Assembly: GCF_000497045.1 (NCBI RefSeq)
Contig: NW_015961952.1
Coordinates: forward strand, 62,001-126,000
Length of the DNA: 64,000 bases
Direction: 5' to 3'
From: Kalmanozyma brasiliensis GHG001
Taxonomy: Eukaryota > Basidiomycota > Ustilaginomycetes > Ustilaginales
In this document: one piece after another, positions 1 to 9,688 of the stretch
Numbering within the stretch: position 1 is the stretch's first letter
Layout: each line of letters begins with the position of its first letter
Notes under the pieces: model-generated
Seen by the model: only the letters and a program-made list of their open reading frames with translations
Told to the model about the DNA's origin: nothing
Databases searched by the model: none
Position numbers and translations under genes: made by a program

Positions 1-37
1 GCGCAGCAGCAGTGTCGGCCGCCGACTTGGCCGCCAT
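1..37 (-). CDS. possible 5' end of a gene running off the left edge
   Basis: Read on the minus strand, an ATG at 37-35 opens a frame that stays open to the window edge and would start MAAKSAADTAAA. Only 12 codons are visible, so this may be chance. TSR3 transcribes in the same direction and ends at 333, so a downstream same-strand gene starting here would fit the spacing. No product can be named. Confidence 0.2.
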   Translation of the reverse strand, partial: MAAKSAADTAAA

Positions 38-332
38 CGCTCCCGCCAACTGCTCATGCTTTGGTGTGGCGAGCCGATAAGATGAGATGGAAGACGAAGG
101 GCAGCGGTGAAGGCCGAGCGTATTGGTGCCAAGAAGCTTAATTTTCTCAGGGTCCAATCTGACTCGTTATCATCTTCTTATCGAGGGCCGAATGTCGATC
201 CAGGTTGATATCGGGCGTGCTTCAATGGCAAGGAAGGAATCTCGACGGGATGTGGACGCAATGCCGATGGCAATAGGTGGCGCGAGTCAGCGTGCATTTG
301 CTAAAGATGAAAGACAGAGCAAGATCTCCTTC
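38..332. other. intergenic, 3' of TSR3
   Basis: This is about 295 bases between the TSR3 stop codon and the possible gene start at the left edge. The short frames here have no recognisable product and I see no RNA gene or repeat. Confidence 0.4.
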
Positions 333-1394
333 TCAGGAGGCCGCTGATGGATCCGTGACGCGAACAATCTTGGAAAAGTCCTGTTGGAGCGCTCTCTCCT
401 CGGCCTCCTTCTCGTCCTCACTGCCGAAAGGATCATCCTCGTCCCTCGCAGCAGCCTCATCAGCAATTCTATCCAGCGTCCCCTGTATCCCGCCCGACTC
501 GTCAAACCTCTTCTTCTGCTCCTGCTTCTCCAGTCGGTCCTCTTCCACCATTTTGCGGCTGAGCTCATCAACCTCGCCGGCATCTTTGCAATCTCGATAG
601 GCTCTAATCCACCTCGCATTGATTTTTGGGAAATGCTCTCCCCAGCCAAACTTGGACAGCAACAGCCTGCCCTGAGCTGGCATGTCGACCAAATAGAAAG
701 CGGCAGCTAGCGCTTCGACGCAATTGAGCTTCATCGGCTTGCCATAGTTGACGGGGTTGGTGGCGATCATATGCGGCAGCAGGCGCTCGTTGGGACTCTT
801 GAGCTTGCCGAAGGGGACCTCGTCGAGTCGCGCCCAGCTACATTCGACCACCGCTACGCCGTTCTCGGCCACGATGTGGGCATCGGCAGGAGAGAGTGTT
901 TGGGTTGCGTTGGGGGTGAGGACGATGCCGCGGAATTTCTGACCGACTCGCAACTCTTGGATGAGACCAAGACGAGAGAGCTTTTTGCCAGAACAGCGCT
1001 TGGGGTCGCAGTGATTGAAGTCCCACATGGCGACAGGGACGGATATTGAGGTGACATCGTCGCCCCCATCGATCGAGTTGGCGTCGCTGTCACCCAGATC
1101 GCTTGTGGCGTCCTGCTCGTCGTCATCGGATCTGTGCCTGGAGGGACCAGCTTCAGAGGACTCTTCGTCGCTGCTGCCCTGATCCTCGGAGTCGACCTCA
1201 TCCTCGTCGCTGTCGTCGCGCCGTGGTCCATCAATGGCGCTGTCCGGTCTCCAGCTATCCGTGTCGAACGCCGATGCATACCGATCAGCCAGGTTGCGTC
1301 CTCCACCGCGACCACCGCGACCTCGACCTCTTCCGCCTGGTGCACCTCCTCGTCCCCCCTTGCCACCTCTTGCAGATGCTGACGGCTTGCCCAT
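333..1394 (-). CDS. TSR3: 18S rRNA aminocarboxypropyltransferase Tsr3
   Basis: Tsr3 transfers the aminocarboxypropyl group of S-adenosylmethionine to a hypermodified pseudouridine of 18S rRNA late in cytoplasmic 40S maturation. The predicted protein has 353 residues. Residues 10-33 are a Gly/Arg-rich RGG-type tract and 58-115 are strongly acidic and Ser-rich. The conserved catalytic region starts at MWDFNHCDPKRCSGKKLS (about 123-140) and continues through ECSWARL (184-190), LLPHMIATNPVNYG (205-218) and LNCVEALAAAFYL (223-235), all family hallmarks. A further acidic tail follows. The frame extends upstream to a GTG at 1445, but the ATG at 1394 is the first methionine and immediately precedes the RGG tract. 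The yeast protein is shorter; the extra length is low-complexity sequence. Confidence 0.93.
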   Translation of the reverse strand: MGKPSASARGGKGGRGGAPGGRGRGRGGRGGGRNLADRYASAFDTDSWRPDSAIDGPRRDDSDEDEVDSEDQGSSDEESSEAGPSRHRSDDDEQDATSDLGDSDANSIDGGDDVTSISVPVAMWDFNHCDPKRCSGKKLSRLGLIQELRVGQKFRGIVLTPNATQTLSPADAHIVAENGVAVVECSWARLDEVPFGKLKSPNERLLPHMIATNPVNYGKPMKLNCVEALAAAFYLVDMPAQGRLLLSKFGWGEHFPKINARWIRAYRDCKDAGEVDELSRKMVEEDRLEKQEQKKRFDESGGIQGTLDRIADEAAARDEDDPFGSEDEKEAEERALQQDFSKIVRVTDPSAAS

Positions 1395-2651
1395 GATCTG
1401 TTGTCGCCCGTTGTCGAAGATGAGCAGATGTGTGGTCAGCCGCACCTTGCATGCTGAGAAGAACGGCGAGGGGGCATGTGGAGAATTTTGAAACTAAAGA
1501 AGTCGGGAGTCGGCGTGACTCTCGCGCGAAGAACCTAATTTGTCAATTTGAGCGACTCGACACTATGAGAAAAAGACGGCTTTGGAAGGACGTGAGCTGG
1601 CTCAGCGAGACGAAGAGCGATCCAAGCTGTCAACTCCGTTTGAGGCCGCACTTCAGAAGAGTGGTGTTCGAGACCCTTTGGTCACTCAGTCACCCGGCTT
1701 CTACCCGGCTTGATTGGCTGCGCTTTAACCCTCAGCACGCTTTGTTCAACGAGACTGACAGGCTCAGTATGATCATCGCTGAATGATCGCATCGACTCCA
1801 TGCTGTCAATCGTGTGTTCGAGGCTGTATTGCTCCAGCAGAGGCTACCTAGTGAAAGACGCAGAATGGTCGCAGGACGAAGGAACAAGCGCAAAGGGTGC
1901 AGCTGAAGCAAGCGCTTTCACGCTCTCAGAGTCAGCAGTCTCTGGATGCGCGGACGGATCGGAGATGAATCCAAGCTCAACTGTGAAAACAGCAGCAAAG
2001 CCATCTGCAACTGCAACTTTTTGGAAATGGAAATCAGGCCGCATGACCCTCTCTCGTTCTCTCCACACGCCCTGATGCGGATGGCCGATTTTGGAAAAGC
2101 CGGATTCGAGGCAGCACACCGCCTAACCGGTTACAAATGCTTTCTTCCTAGGCCGTGAGCAAGTGAGTGAGTCAGGAGGCGCTCGCCTTTACTTTTGCTC
2201 GAGGCGAGGCTTTGCGGGGATCGAGGCGCTACGCCCGCTCCACACGACTCGTCTCGCACCCTGGCCATCGAGTGACAAACGCCCTTACCGCCAGGTTCAG
2301 CACACAAGCCGCTTGCTCCGACCGGTTTCAACAGCTGCCACGGCCCCCTGCCGCCCTGAGCTCTCAGTAGCCGGCATTGGCTCGCCCTGCCTTCCCGAGT
2401 CGAGAGCCAGATGCATTGGCGCATCACAGCCGACGATCCCCTGTATGCTCCGCTCCGCCTGACCTCGGGCTGAAATGACTGAGCCCAGCTCTCGATTCAC
2501 AGAGGCCGCTTCGTATATACTCTCGATCCAGCCAGTGTGTGCTTCTTCCTAGCCCTCCACCAACCGTTCCTTCTGATAGACTTGATCATTTCCCCTGCGA
2601 TCACGTCTCCCCCTACACCCTCTCCCTACACCTATAGTACAAAACGCAGTC
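1395..2651. other. divergent intergenic region TSR3 / isocitrate lyase
   Basis: This 1.26 kb region lies upstream of both TSR3 (minus) and the isocitrate lyase gene (plus). The short reading frames on both strands overlap one another and resemble no family. The right end is pyrimidine-rich just before the lyase start. A carbon-source-responsive promoter is expected for the lyase, but I did not find a clear published-type element by eye. Confidence 0.5.
2514..2519 (+). promoter_or_regulatory. TATA-like element of isocitrate lyase gene
   Basis: A TATATA hexamer lies 133 nt before the lyase ATG and is followed by a C/T-rich stretch ending in CACC-type sequence. This order is typical of strongly expressed fungal genes. 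The assignment is by position only. Confidence 0.4.
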
Positions 2652-4247
2652 ATGGCTGATCAGGAGCTCAAGCAGTTCGCCGAAGAGGTCGAGCAGGTAA
2701 AGCAGTGGTGGAAGGCACCCCGTTTCGCCAACACCACCCGCCCTTACACCGCCGAGCAGGTCGTCTCGAAGCGCGGCACCCTCAAGCAGACTTACCCCTC
2801 CAACATCCAGGCCAAGAAGCTCTATGCTACCCTCGAGGCCCACGCCTCCAAGGGCACCACCTCGCACACCTACGGTGCCCTCGACCCCGTCCAGGTCACC
2901 CAGATGGCCAAGCACCTCGAGACCGTCTACGTCTCCGGCTGGCAATGCTCCTCTACCGCCTCGTCCACCAACGAGCCCGGTCCGGATCTGGCGGATTACC
3001 CCTACAACACGGTGCCCCTCAAGGTCGAGCACCTCTTCATGGCACAGCTCTTCCACGACAGGAAGCAGCGCGAGGAGCGAACCCACATGTCGGCCGAGCA
3101 GCGCGCCAAGACGCCCGTCATCGACTACCTTCGCCCCATTGTCGCCGATGCCGACACTGGTCACGGTGGTCTTACCGCTGTCATGAAGCTCACCAAGCTC
3201 TTTGTCGAGAAGGGAGCCGCGGGCATCCACATTGAGGACCAGGCGCCCGGTACCAAGAAGTGCGGTCACATGGCCGGTAAGGTGCTGGTGCCCATCCAGG
3301 AGCACATCAACCGTCTCGTTGCCATCCGTCTGCAGTACGACATCATGGGTGTCGAGAACCTCGTCGTCGCCCGTACCGACTCGGAAGCTGCCACCCTCAT
3401 CACCACCAACGTCGACGAGCGCGACCATGCCTTTATCCTCGGTACCACCAACACCAGCCTCGAGCCCCTGGTCGACATTCTCAACCGTGCCGAGAACGAG
3501 GGTGCCGATGGCCCCAAGCTCATTGCTCTCGAGGACGAGTGGCTCTCCAAGGCGCAGCCCATCCGCTACGGTGACGCTGTCGCCGCCGAGCTCGAGAAGA
3601 AGGGCAAGAAGGCGGAAGCTGAGAAGTTCCGCAAGGAGGTCATTGGTCAGTCGCTGCTCAAGGCCAAGGCCAAGGCCAAGAGCCTGGGTGTCGAGGTTGC
3701 TTTCGACTGGGATGCCTGCCGAACCCGCGAGGGCTACTACCGCTACCAGGGCGGCACCGACTGCGCCATCAACCGCGCCATCGCCTTTGGCCCCTACGCC
3801 GACCTCCTCTGGATGGAGACCAAGTCGCCCATCCTCGAACAGGCCAAGGAATTCTCCGAAGGCGTCAAGGCAGCCCGGCCCAAGCAATGGCTCGCATACA
3901 ACTTGTCGCCCTCCTTCAACTGGGACGCCGCCAAACTCTCCACCGAACAGATGAAGTCCTACGTCTGGGACCTCGGCAAGCTCGGCTTCGTCTGGCAATT
4001 CATCACCCTCGGCGGTCTCCACTCCAACGCCTACATCTCGGACCTCTTCGCCGCCGGTTTTGCGAAGGAAGGCATGAAGGCCTACGTCGAGCTCGTCCAG
4101 AGGAAGGAGAGGGAGATCGGTTGTGACGTGCTCACGCACCAGAAGTGGTCCGGTGCCAACTTTGTCGATGCTTGCCTCAACACGGTGCTCAAGGCCGCGA
4201 GTACGAGCGCTATGGGCAAGGGCGTCACCGAGACCCAGTTCAAGTAA
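2652..4247 (+). CDS. ICL1: isocitrate lyase
   Basis: The enzyme cleaves isocitrate to glyoxylate and succinate, the first committed step of the glyoxylate shunt used on acetate and fatty acids. The intron-free gene encodes 531 residues, the usual fungal length. The signature KKCGHM is at 202-207 with the catalytic Cys204, and SGWQCSS (95-101), ADADTGHGG (165-173) and NLSPSFNW near the C-terminal third also match the family. The KKCGHM hexapeptide favours isocitrate lyase over methylisocitrate lyase. The protein ends in TQFK, so there is no C-terminal SKL-type peroxisomal signal. Codon use is strongly C-ending, as in highly expressed genes. The start is supported by the match of the first residues to the family. 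Confidence 0.97.
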   Translation: MADQELKQFAEEVEQVKQWWKAPRFANTTRPYTAEQVVSKRGTLKQTYPSNIQAKKLYATLEAHASKGTTSHTYGALDPVQVTQMAKHLETVYVSGWQCSSTASSTNEPGPDLADYPYNTVPLKVEHLFMAQLFHDRKQREERTHMSAEQRAKTPVIDYLRPIVADADTGHGGLTAVMKLTKLFVEKGAAGIHIEDQAPGTKKCGHMAGKVLVPIQEHINRLVAIRLQYDIMGVENLVVARTDSEAATLITTNVDERDHAFILGTTNTSLEPLVDILNRAENEGADGPKLIALEDEWLSKAQPIRYGDAVAAELEKKGKKAEAEKFRKEVIGQSLLKAKAKAKSLGVEVAFDWDACRTREGYYRYQGGTDCAINRAIAFGPYADLLWMETKSPILEQAKEFSEGVKAARPKQWLAYNLSPSFNWDAAKLSTEQMKSYVWDLGKLGFVWQFITLGGLHSNAYISDLFAAGFAKEGMKAYVELVQRKEREIGCDVLTHQKWSGANFVDACLNTVLKAASTSAMGKGVTETQFK

Positions 4248-4883
4248 ACTAAAAGCTCCACGTCGGTTATGCAAGCTACGAGTTCTTTTGCAACGTCTTT
4301 TCCGTGCTGCCGTGCGTGCTCATTCCTAACAATCAAGAAGTGTGTTGAGGCATTCCATGCCAAGATGGTGTGTCACTGCGCCTAGATAAGGTGCGAGGCT
4401 CTCGCTCACGACCCTTTCCGCTGCTGCTTCGAGTGCGGCTGATCGGCGTGAATCGCATGTGATCGCGCTGTGTCTGTGTGTCAAAGTGGATCACAGTGCG
4501 TCGACGCGCGTCGTCGTGGTGTTGGTGGCAAGGTTACGCGATCCTTTGCCACTTTACTAGGCGCTTGTGCCGAGGACCCACTTCCGTTGCACTTTCTCTC
4601 CATGCTGCCCGGTGCGTACGTTGTCTGCTGTTACGACGCTACACACGTGTCTGCTGAGGAGGTCAGATCGTGTTCCCGAGTCAAGAGACGTCGATGCCTC
4701 GCAAGTGTGCTGAGACGCTCAGTGTGAGCATGGCTCGTACTCTCTTCAGATCCTCCCACATGCTCCTCAGACGGTGAGTTGAAGCGGTCAGCATTCGTTC
4801 GCCATACAATCGGGCTGAGACTCTTGTATGAAAGTGATCGCATTGCGTGCGTCTAGCGTGGTAGCATTGTCCGGCAGGTCTTC
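4248..4883. other. convergent intergenic region ICL1 / AKR1
   Basis: About 640 bases separate the ICL1 and AKR1 stop codons. No frame here looks coding and no RNA gene is recognised. It presumably holds both 3' untranslated regions. Confidence 0.5.
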
Positions 4884-7364
4884 CTATGCAGCATGACCCG
4901 CATTCGTCGTAGGTAGCAACCCCCCACCCGCTGCCCCCTTGACACTCCCCCACATACTCCACCTCCTCCCCATCCCCTGCTCCCTCCCCTCCTCCTCCTC
5001 CTCATCCCCCTCCTCAGCATCACTCCTCAACAACGAATACACATTCCCCGCTCTCGCATACCCACCCCACCCCCGGCCGGTCACCGTATCCACCAGGAAC
5101 GGCATCACCTCGCAGTGACCGGGACTGATCTCCGCGGGCAGATCGTACAGCGTCGCATAGTCCACATTCAGATCCTGCCCCTTAGACCAGAAGTCTTTGC
5201 AGTTGGCGAGGGGGCCGTGGTCGAAAGGATTCGCGGCTGCGCTGGCACGTTTGAGACCCTCGCCCGCCTTCCCACGAGTATACAGATCCAGTCCTACGAT
5301 CGACAGCAGCCAACCGCCGCCGCTCGAGCAGACGCGTTTGACGAAATCCACCTTCGAGTGCGCGTGGGGTCGACTGGACGAGCCGCTCCCCTCCTCCCCG
5401 TTGTCTGCCAACTGCGCCTTTTGGATCCCCTGCAATCGGTCCGTTGCGCCTTCAACCGTGCTACCCGGCTGCGCGCGGGCCTGCGCCGAATGCTGCGCAA
5501 TAAAGTTCGTCTGCCCCGCATAGCTCTGTCCCCCTTTTCCACCCATGAACCCAAACCTGCCGAGGTTGGACACTTCCAACGTCGTCATCTGGCGTGCGAT
5601 CTGCCAGCCCTGCGCAACCAACAAAATCACCGTCCAAGTCAGCTGCAGTGCCGCCCACAGCGTCACCCCCAGCAAGAACGGATCGTACGTCGTCGCCGTG
5701 CACAGGAACGCCGGCAGATGGCACGTTTCGTAAGTCGAATCGGGCAACGGCGTATACGGTGGCGCGTTGACCGAGTAGTACACCACCGAAAGGTAGATGA
5801 ATTGCAGAATACCCATGACGAGCGCTCCAACGAAAAGGAGGAACTGACGGTGGTTGTCGATGCCGATGCAGTTGGCCACCCAGGGACAGTGGTGGTCGTG
5901 CCGCGCGACGCAGCGTTTGCACAGCTTGCAGTGCTTCGAGCGCATAGGCTTGCGCGCCATGCAGGCGACGCAGTAGGTTTGGCCGTTGAGTCGTCCTTGC
6001 TGAGCGAGCTGAGTGACCACTTCGCGGCGGTGCAGTGCAGACGGGGCGAGTGGCGCGTAGCCGGGCGAGATCGAGGCAGCTCTGAACAGTTTCCACGAGC
6101 AGACGAGGATCGAGAGGGCAAAGACGAGATTGTTGGCAGCGTAGCCAGGCGTGCCGGAGGCGAGCTTGTGCAGCCACTCCCAGCCTACCCAGACGATGGA
6201 TCCGGAAACAATGGCGAGGAAATAGTTGGAGCGCTGTAGGAAGTCGTGCTCCTGCGGATCAAGGATGACGCGCGTAACGATGTGATGCATGCCAAAGAAC
6301 TCTGCCGCCGCAAAGGGTGTCGCAGTGTACCAGGGCAATGAAGCAAATGTGGCAAAGATGAATCCGAGTGCGGCAAAGGGGACCACCATGATAGCCAGTC
6401 GAGCCTTGGTGTCGGTGCTCGCGCCAAAGGTGCGCTGCTTGCGACGACCATCTTCCTCGAGGCCAATGTCGGCCATTGCCTTGCGGTACGCACCGATCGA
6501 CTTGAGCTCCATGGCCATGTCTCTTGGTGTCTTGCCCGAATCTTCTTTCGCGAGGAGATCCGCCTTCGCATCGGCTAGCAGTCGGATGCAGAGCCGATTG
6601 CCCTTGACGACGGCCCAGTGCATAGCAGTGAGGCCGGCACCATCGCGCTTGTGCACATCTGAGCCGTGCTTGAGCAAGATGTCGACCGAAATGGCGTCGC
6701 CTTGGTAAGCGGCCCACATGAGAGCCGTGTGACCTTGCGAGTCGGTCGAGTCGAGTCCTTCTGGCGAGCTGAGAGACGGCTGTTGAAGCATGAAGACGAG
6801 CGGCATGACAGCGCTCGAGTGGACGGTGAGATGCAGCGCGTTGAATCCTTGCGAGTCGGTGATGGTGGGGTCGGCGCCCCGCGAGCAGAGCAGCTCCTGT
6901 ACGTAGACGTGTCCATTTCGCGCGGCCCACTGCAACGGGCTAGCTACGAGGTCGCCTCCGAGGGCGTCGACTTCCGCACCGTGATCCAGAAGGTAGCGAC
7001 AGGTGGCGAGCTGCGCGTTGATGGCAGCCCAATGCAAGGGCGTGATGCTGTCCTCGTCGCGATCGTGGACGGTAGCTCGACCCGAGTCGACGAGGCGCAT
7101 GATGGCGGGGAGATCGCCGCGCTGTGCTGCTGTGTGGATGGTCAATGGCATCTGATCCTGGCCAGGGGTATGTGCCCGGCTGGGAGCGCGTGTGCCGAGT
7201 CCATTGCTGCCGCTTGGCAGCGTGTCCAAGACTGAGCTTCCATTCTGCTGTGTTGGCTGCGGCGATCTGGAGGAGGAATGCAGAGGGTCGGTCAGGCCGT
7301 TGGCGCTCGAGGTGGCCACGGCCTGCGTCGCCGATGAGTTGAGTGGCGTCCCCGGTGCGGCCAT
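4884..7364 (-). CDS. AKR1: palmitoyltransferase Akr1 (ankyrin-DHHC)
   Basis: Akr1-type proteins S-palmitoylate membrane-associated substrates at the Golgi and endosomes. The 826-residue prediction has about six ankyrin repeats (about 74-285, e.g. [23 protein letters not shown]), then hydrophobic segments (about 322-343, 381-396, 411-424), the cysteine-rich domain (about 464-505) with DHHCPW at 490-495, and further membrane segments. The active-site motif is DHHC, whereas budding yeast Akr1 has DHYC. The C-terminus has an acidic DEEEEEG-type tract encoded by a CCT/CTC-rich stretch. The frame extends upstream to 7649 without a better start; the ATG at 7364 begins a plausible Ser-rich N-terminus, so it was chosen. 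The gene is divergent from the downstream mitochondrial gene. Confidence 0.95.
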   Translation of the reverse strand: MAAPGTPLNSSATQAVATSSANGLTDPLHSSSRSPQPTQQNGSSVLDTLPSGSNGLGTRAPSRAHTPGQDQMPLTIHTAAQRGDLPAIMRLVDSGRATVHDRDEDSITPLHWAAINAQLATCRYLLDHGAEVDALGGDLVASPLQWAARNGHVYVQELLCSRGADPTITDSQGFNALHLTVHSSAVMPLVFMLQQPSLSSPEGLDSTDSQGHTALMWAAYQGDAISVDILLKHGSDVHKRDGAGLTAMHWAVVKGNRLCIRLLADAKADLLAKEDSGKTPRDMAMELKSIGAYRKAMADIGLEEDGRRKQRTFGASTDTKARLAIMVVPFAALGFIFATFASLPWYTATPFAAAEFFGMHHIVTRVILDPQEHDFLQRSNYFLAIVSGSIVWVGWEWLHKLASGTPGYAANNLVFALSILVCSWKLFRAASISPGYAPLAPSALHRREVVTQLAQQGRLNGQTYCVACMARKPMRSKHCKLCKRCVARHDHHCPWVANCIGIDNHRQFLLFVGALVMGILQFIYLSVVYYSVNAPPYTPLPDSTYETCHLPAFLCTATTYDPFLLGVTLWAALQLTWTVILLVAQGWQIARQMTTLEVSNLGRFGFMGGKGGQSYAGQTNFIAQHSAQARAQPGSTVEGATDRLQGIQKAQLADNGEEGSGSSSRPHAHSKVDFVKRVCSSGGGWLLSIVGLDLYTRGKAGEGLKRASAAANPFDHGPLANCKDFWSKGQDLNVDYATLYDLPAEISPGHCEVMPFLVDTVTGRGWGGYARAGNVYSLLRSDAEEGDEEEEEGREQGMGRRWSMWGSVKGAAGGGLLPTTNAGHAA
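4988..5015. repeat. CCT/CTC microsatellite inside AKR1
   Basis: A short (CCT)n-like run encodes the Glu/Asp-rich tract near the C-terminus of Akr1 on the minus strand. It is a site where length variation between strains would be expected. Confidence 0.6.
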
Positions 7365-7964
7365 AGCTGCTGTGTCGGTGCCTCCGTTCTGAGGAGAGGC
7401 TGCTGAATGAGAGGGCCGGAAGGTGATCCGATGTGGTGAGCAGTGTGCTCGACCAATCACAACGGCATGCTTTTCCGTTGTGCGTCGCGATTCAAGGTGG
7501 CGCCTGTCGCTGTTCGCGTCCTTAACGTTGGCAGTCTCGACTAGCTGGTGGTTGTGATGATGGTTTGTAGAGAGGCACACGATGGTGTTTGAGGTTTCAG
7601 GCCAACGTTCAAGAGCTCCACACCGACACAGCCTGCAGTGCCGATCCAACTCCGAGCCTCGTCAAATTTAGCGACGCGGGTCACACGCAGCTCTCCAAGC
7701 GAAAGGGTCCTGTGCTTTCTTCGGGCTGAGCTTTCCGGTGGGTCGCAAACACGATCGGCTGACGAATCGGGCTGCTTGTTCTTTTTATCGCCCTTTTTGA
7801 AGCCCTCTTTTTTCGGTTTTGCCTCCACTCGCGCTCAATAAAAAAGTCATCCTGGACCGGAACGAGCCGAAAGATCTTCCCGACTTGCTAAGCTTGGACT
7901 CAGCCTTTCTTCCCACGCTCGACTATCCCATCAGCCCGATTACATTGCAGGTCCTATCGGCATC
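7365..7964. other. divergent intergenic region AKR1 / MRX10-like
   Basis: This 600-base region contains both promoters. The AKR1 frame stays open as far as 7649, but that sequence is rich in His, Arg and Cys without any family match, so it is treated as untranslated. An AATAAA at about 7837 lies on the plus strand but no plus-strand gene ends there. Confidence 0.5.
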
Positions 7965-9551
7965 ATGCTGCGCTCAGCGTCTTGCGCCGTCAAAGCTGCG
8001 GCTCAGTCACACCGCTTGGTGTCATCTGCCCCGACTCGTTTGCTTTCATCTACATCCCTCCGACAGCGCAGCGATGACGCTGCCAACGTATCTCGGAAGG
8101 GCAAGTCCCCCTCATCGTCGGATGCAAGTGCCTCTGTAGCTGGATCAGTCATCCCATCTTCGTCATCCAAGCCGTCGACATCGACCTCGAAGCCGGTGCA
8201 GATCTCCTACAACCCGCCCAACAAGTCCAACGCCGGCGGCGGGTCCATCACCCTCAACCTCCCGCCGCAGCTCGTCCAGGCCATGTCGCGCAAGAACCCC
8301 GTTGCGCCCACCAAGACCTCTTCCGCGCGCGCCAAAGCACAAGCATCCAAGGCGCTGCGACAGACACTTCCCGAACCGACGACGGGCGAAGTGTATGCCT
8401 GGGCCACCGCCTACTCGTATTCCTTTTCCGAACTCATCCGCTCCGGTCGGCTGCCCGGCAATTACCAGGTGTTCGAGGACAACGAGGTGATTCACATCCC
8501 GCAGTGGCCCATTTCCTCCAGTAGTGGTGCGTCAAGCTCAAACAGAGGCGAAGTGTTCATCTTTCGATCCGGGTCGTACGTCACTTGGGGTCTGGATGAG
8601 GAGCAGAGTCGGCGGTTCTTGAGGAACGTCATTCAGGGTAGGGATCTCAAGTACCAGGTCGAGGTGGGAAGGTACAGCCAGATTGGAGATGAGGCCATGG
8701 ACTATCTGTATGCCCCGAGCCAGCTGACGCGCGTCCAGGGCGATATTGTTGTCATAGGCCAGCCGCCGCGGTCGTTGGATGCCGAGGCGGAGGCTGCCTC
8801 TGACGACGGAGAAGACGGGCATTTGAGCTTTGATGCTTCCACTTCATCTTCGAGCGAGATACCGTCTTCAACGGCTCCGTCGAGCACCAACGAGACGACG
8901 CCATATACGACCTTCGGCACGGAATGGACGCCCACGCTGGCCCGACTCGCGTTCTCCCAAGGCCTCGCCCGTTCCGCCCGTCTCTCGGTCCAGGAAACCC
9001 TCCTCTCCACGTTCCTCACCAGCATGTCTCCCATCCCGGCTCTCCTCTCTTCCACCGGCTCCGTACCTCTCTCTCGCACCTCGGTCATCAAGCACACCGG
9101 CACACTGCTCCGTCTGCGCCAAACAGCCAATCTGGACAGGGACAACTTTTACGACGAGCCCGAGGTATACTGGGAAAACGCAAAGATGGAGGACCACTAC
9201 CGCTCCATTTGCGGCAACTTGGATATCAGCCAGCGCTTCGAGACGCTCAACGAGAAGCTGGACCACTGCGAGAATCTGCTAGGAGTAGTGAGGGCGCTGC
9301 TGACGGAGAAGACGACGCACAGGATGGAGCTGATCATCATTGGGTTGATTGCGTTCGAGGCGGGCATGGCGCTGGTGGGGCATGGATGGGTGCCGACGCC
9401 GGAGAATGTGAGGGGTTGGTGGGGGGACATCAAGGGGTACTTTGGTGGCGAGACAAGGCCAGAAGCACATGATGGGGCGGTGCGAGAGCAAGCGATGACG
9501 GCGGAGACTTTGTCGTCGTCGCTAGTCACGCCGCAAGCCCGCCTCGTCTAA
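7965..9551 (+). CDS. mitochondrial DUF155 protein (RMND1/Mrx10-like)
   Basis: This is a 528-residue member of the DUF155 (RMD1/RMND1) family. Members with a presequence (yeast Mrx10, human RMND1) are inner-membrane proteins that support mitochondrial translation. The N-terminus (1-35) has Arg, Ser and Ala but no acidic residues, typical of a mitochondrial presequence. A low-complexity linker follows (50-130). The DUF155 domain starts at about 143 and contains EVFIFRSGSYVTWGLDEEQS (196-215), which is characteristic. A single hydrophobic helix lies near the C-terminus (about 455-478), in the position expected for the family's membrane anchor. The gene shows no intron. It converges on TRS120, with 137 bases between the stop codons. 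Confidence 0.88.
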   Translation: MLRSASCAVKAAAQSHRLVSSAPTRLLSSTSLRQRSDDAANVSRKGKSPSSSDASASVAGSVIPSSSSKPSTSTSKPVQISYNPPNKSNAGGGSITLNLPPQLVQAMSRKNPVAPTKTSSARAKAQASKALRQTLPEPTTGEVYAWATAYSYSFSELIRSGRLPGNYQVFEDNEVIHIPQWPISSSSGASSSNRGEVFIFRSGSYVTWGLDEEQSRRFLRNVIQGRDLKYQVEVGRYSQIGDEAMDYLYAPSQLTRVQGDIVVIGQPPRSLDAEAEAASDDGEDGHLSFDASTSSSSEIPSSTAPSSTNETTPYTTFGTEWTPTLARLAFSQGLARSARLSVQETLLSTFLTSMSPIPALLSSTGSVPLSRTSVIKHTGTLLRLRQTANLDRDNFYDEPEVYWENAKMEDHYRSICGNLDISQRFETLNEKLDHCENLLGVVRALLTEKTTHRMELIIIGLIAFEAGMALVGHGWVPTPENVRGWWGDIKGYFGGETRPEAHDGAVREQAMTAETLSSSLVTPQARLV

Positions 9552-9688
9552 AAGTCCACAGACCGTCGAGATCGTACACACCTCTCACATGCAATCACAC
9601 ATAGCATCACCACTTTTCACCTCTCCCACGCCACGCGCATTGAACAAGCCTGTGCATCTCCTTGATTTGGCATCGCAGCGCAACAACT

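Noticed and set aside
2613..4274. 553-residue minus-strand frame opposite isocitrate lyase
   Set aside because: It is an antisense shadow created by the strong G/C third-position bias of ICL1; its Leu/Gly/Val/Asp-rich translation resembles no family.
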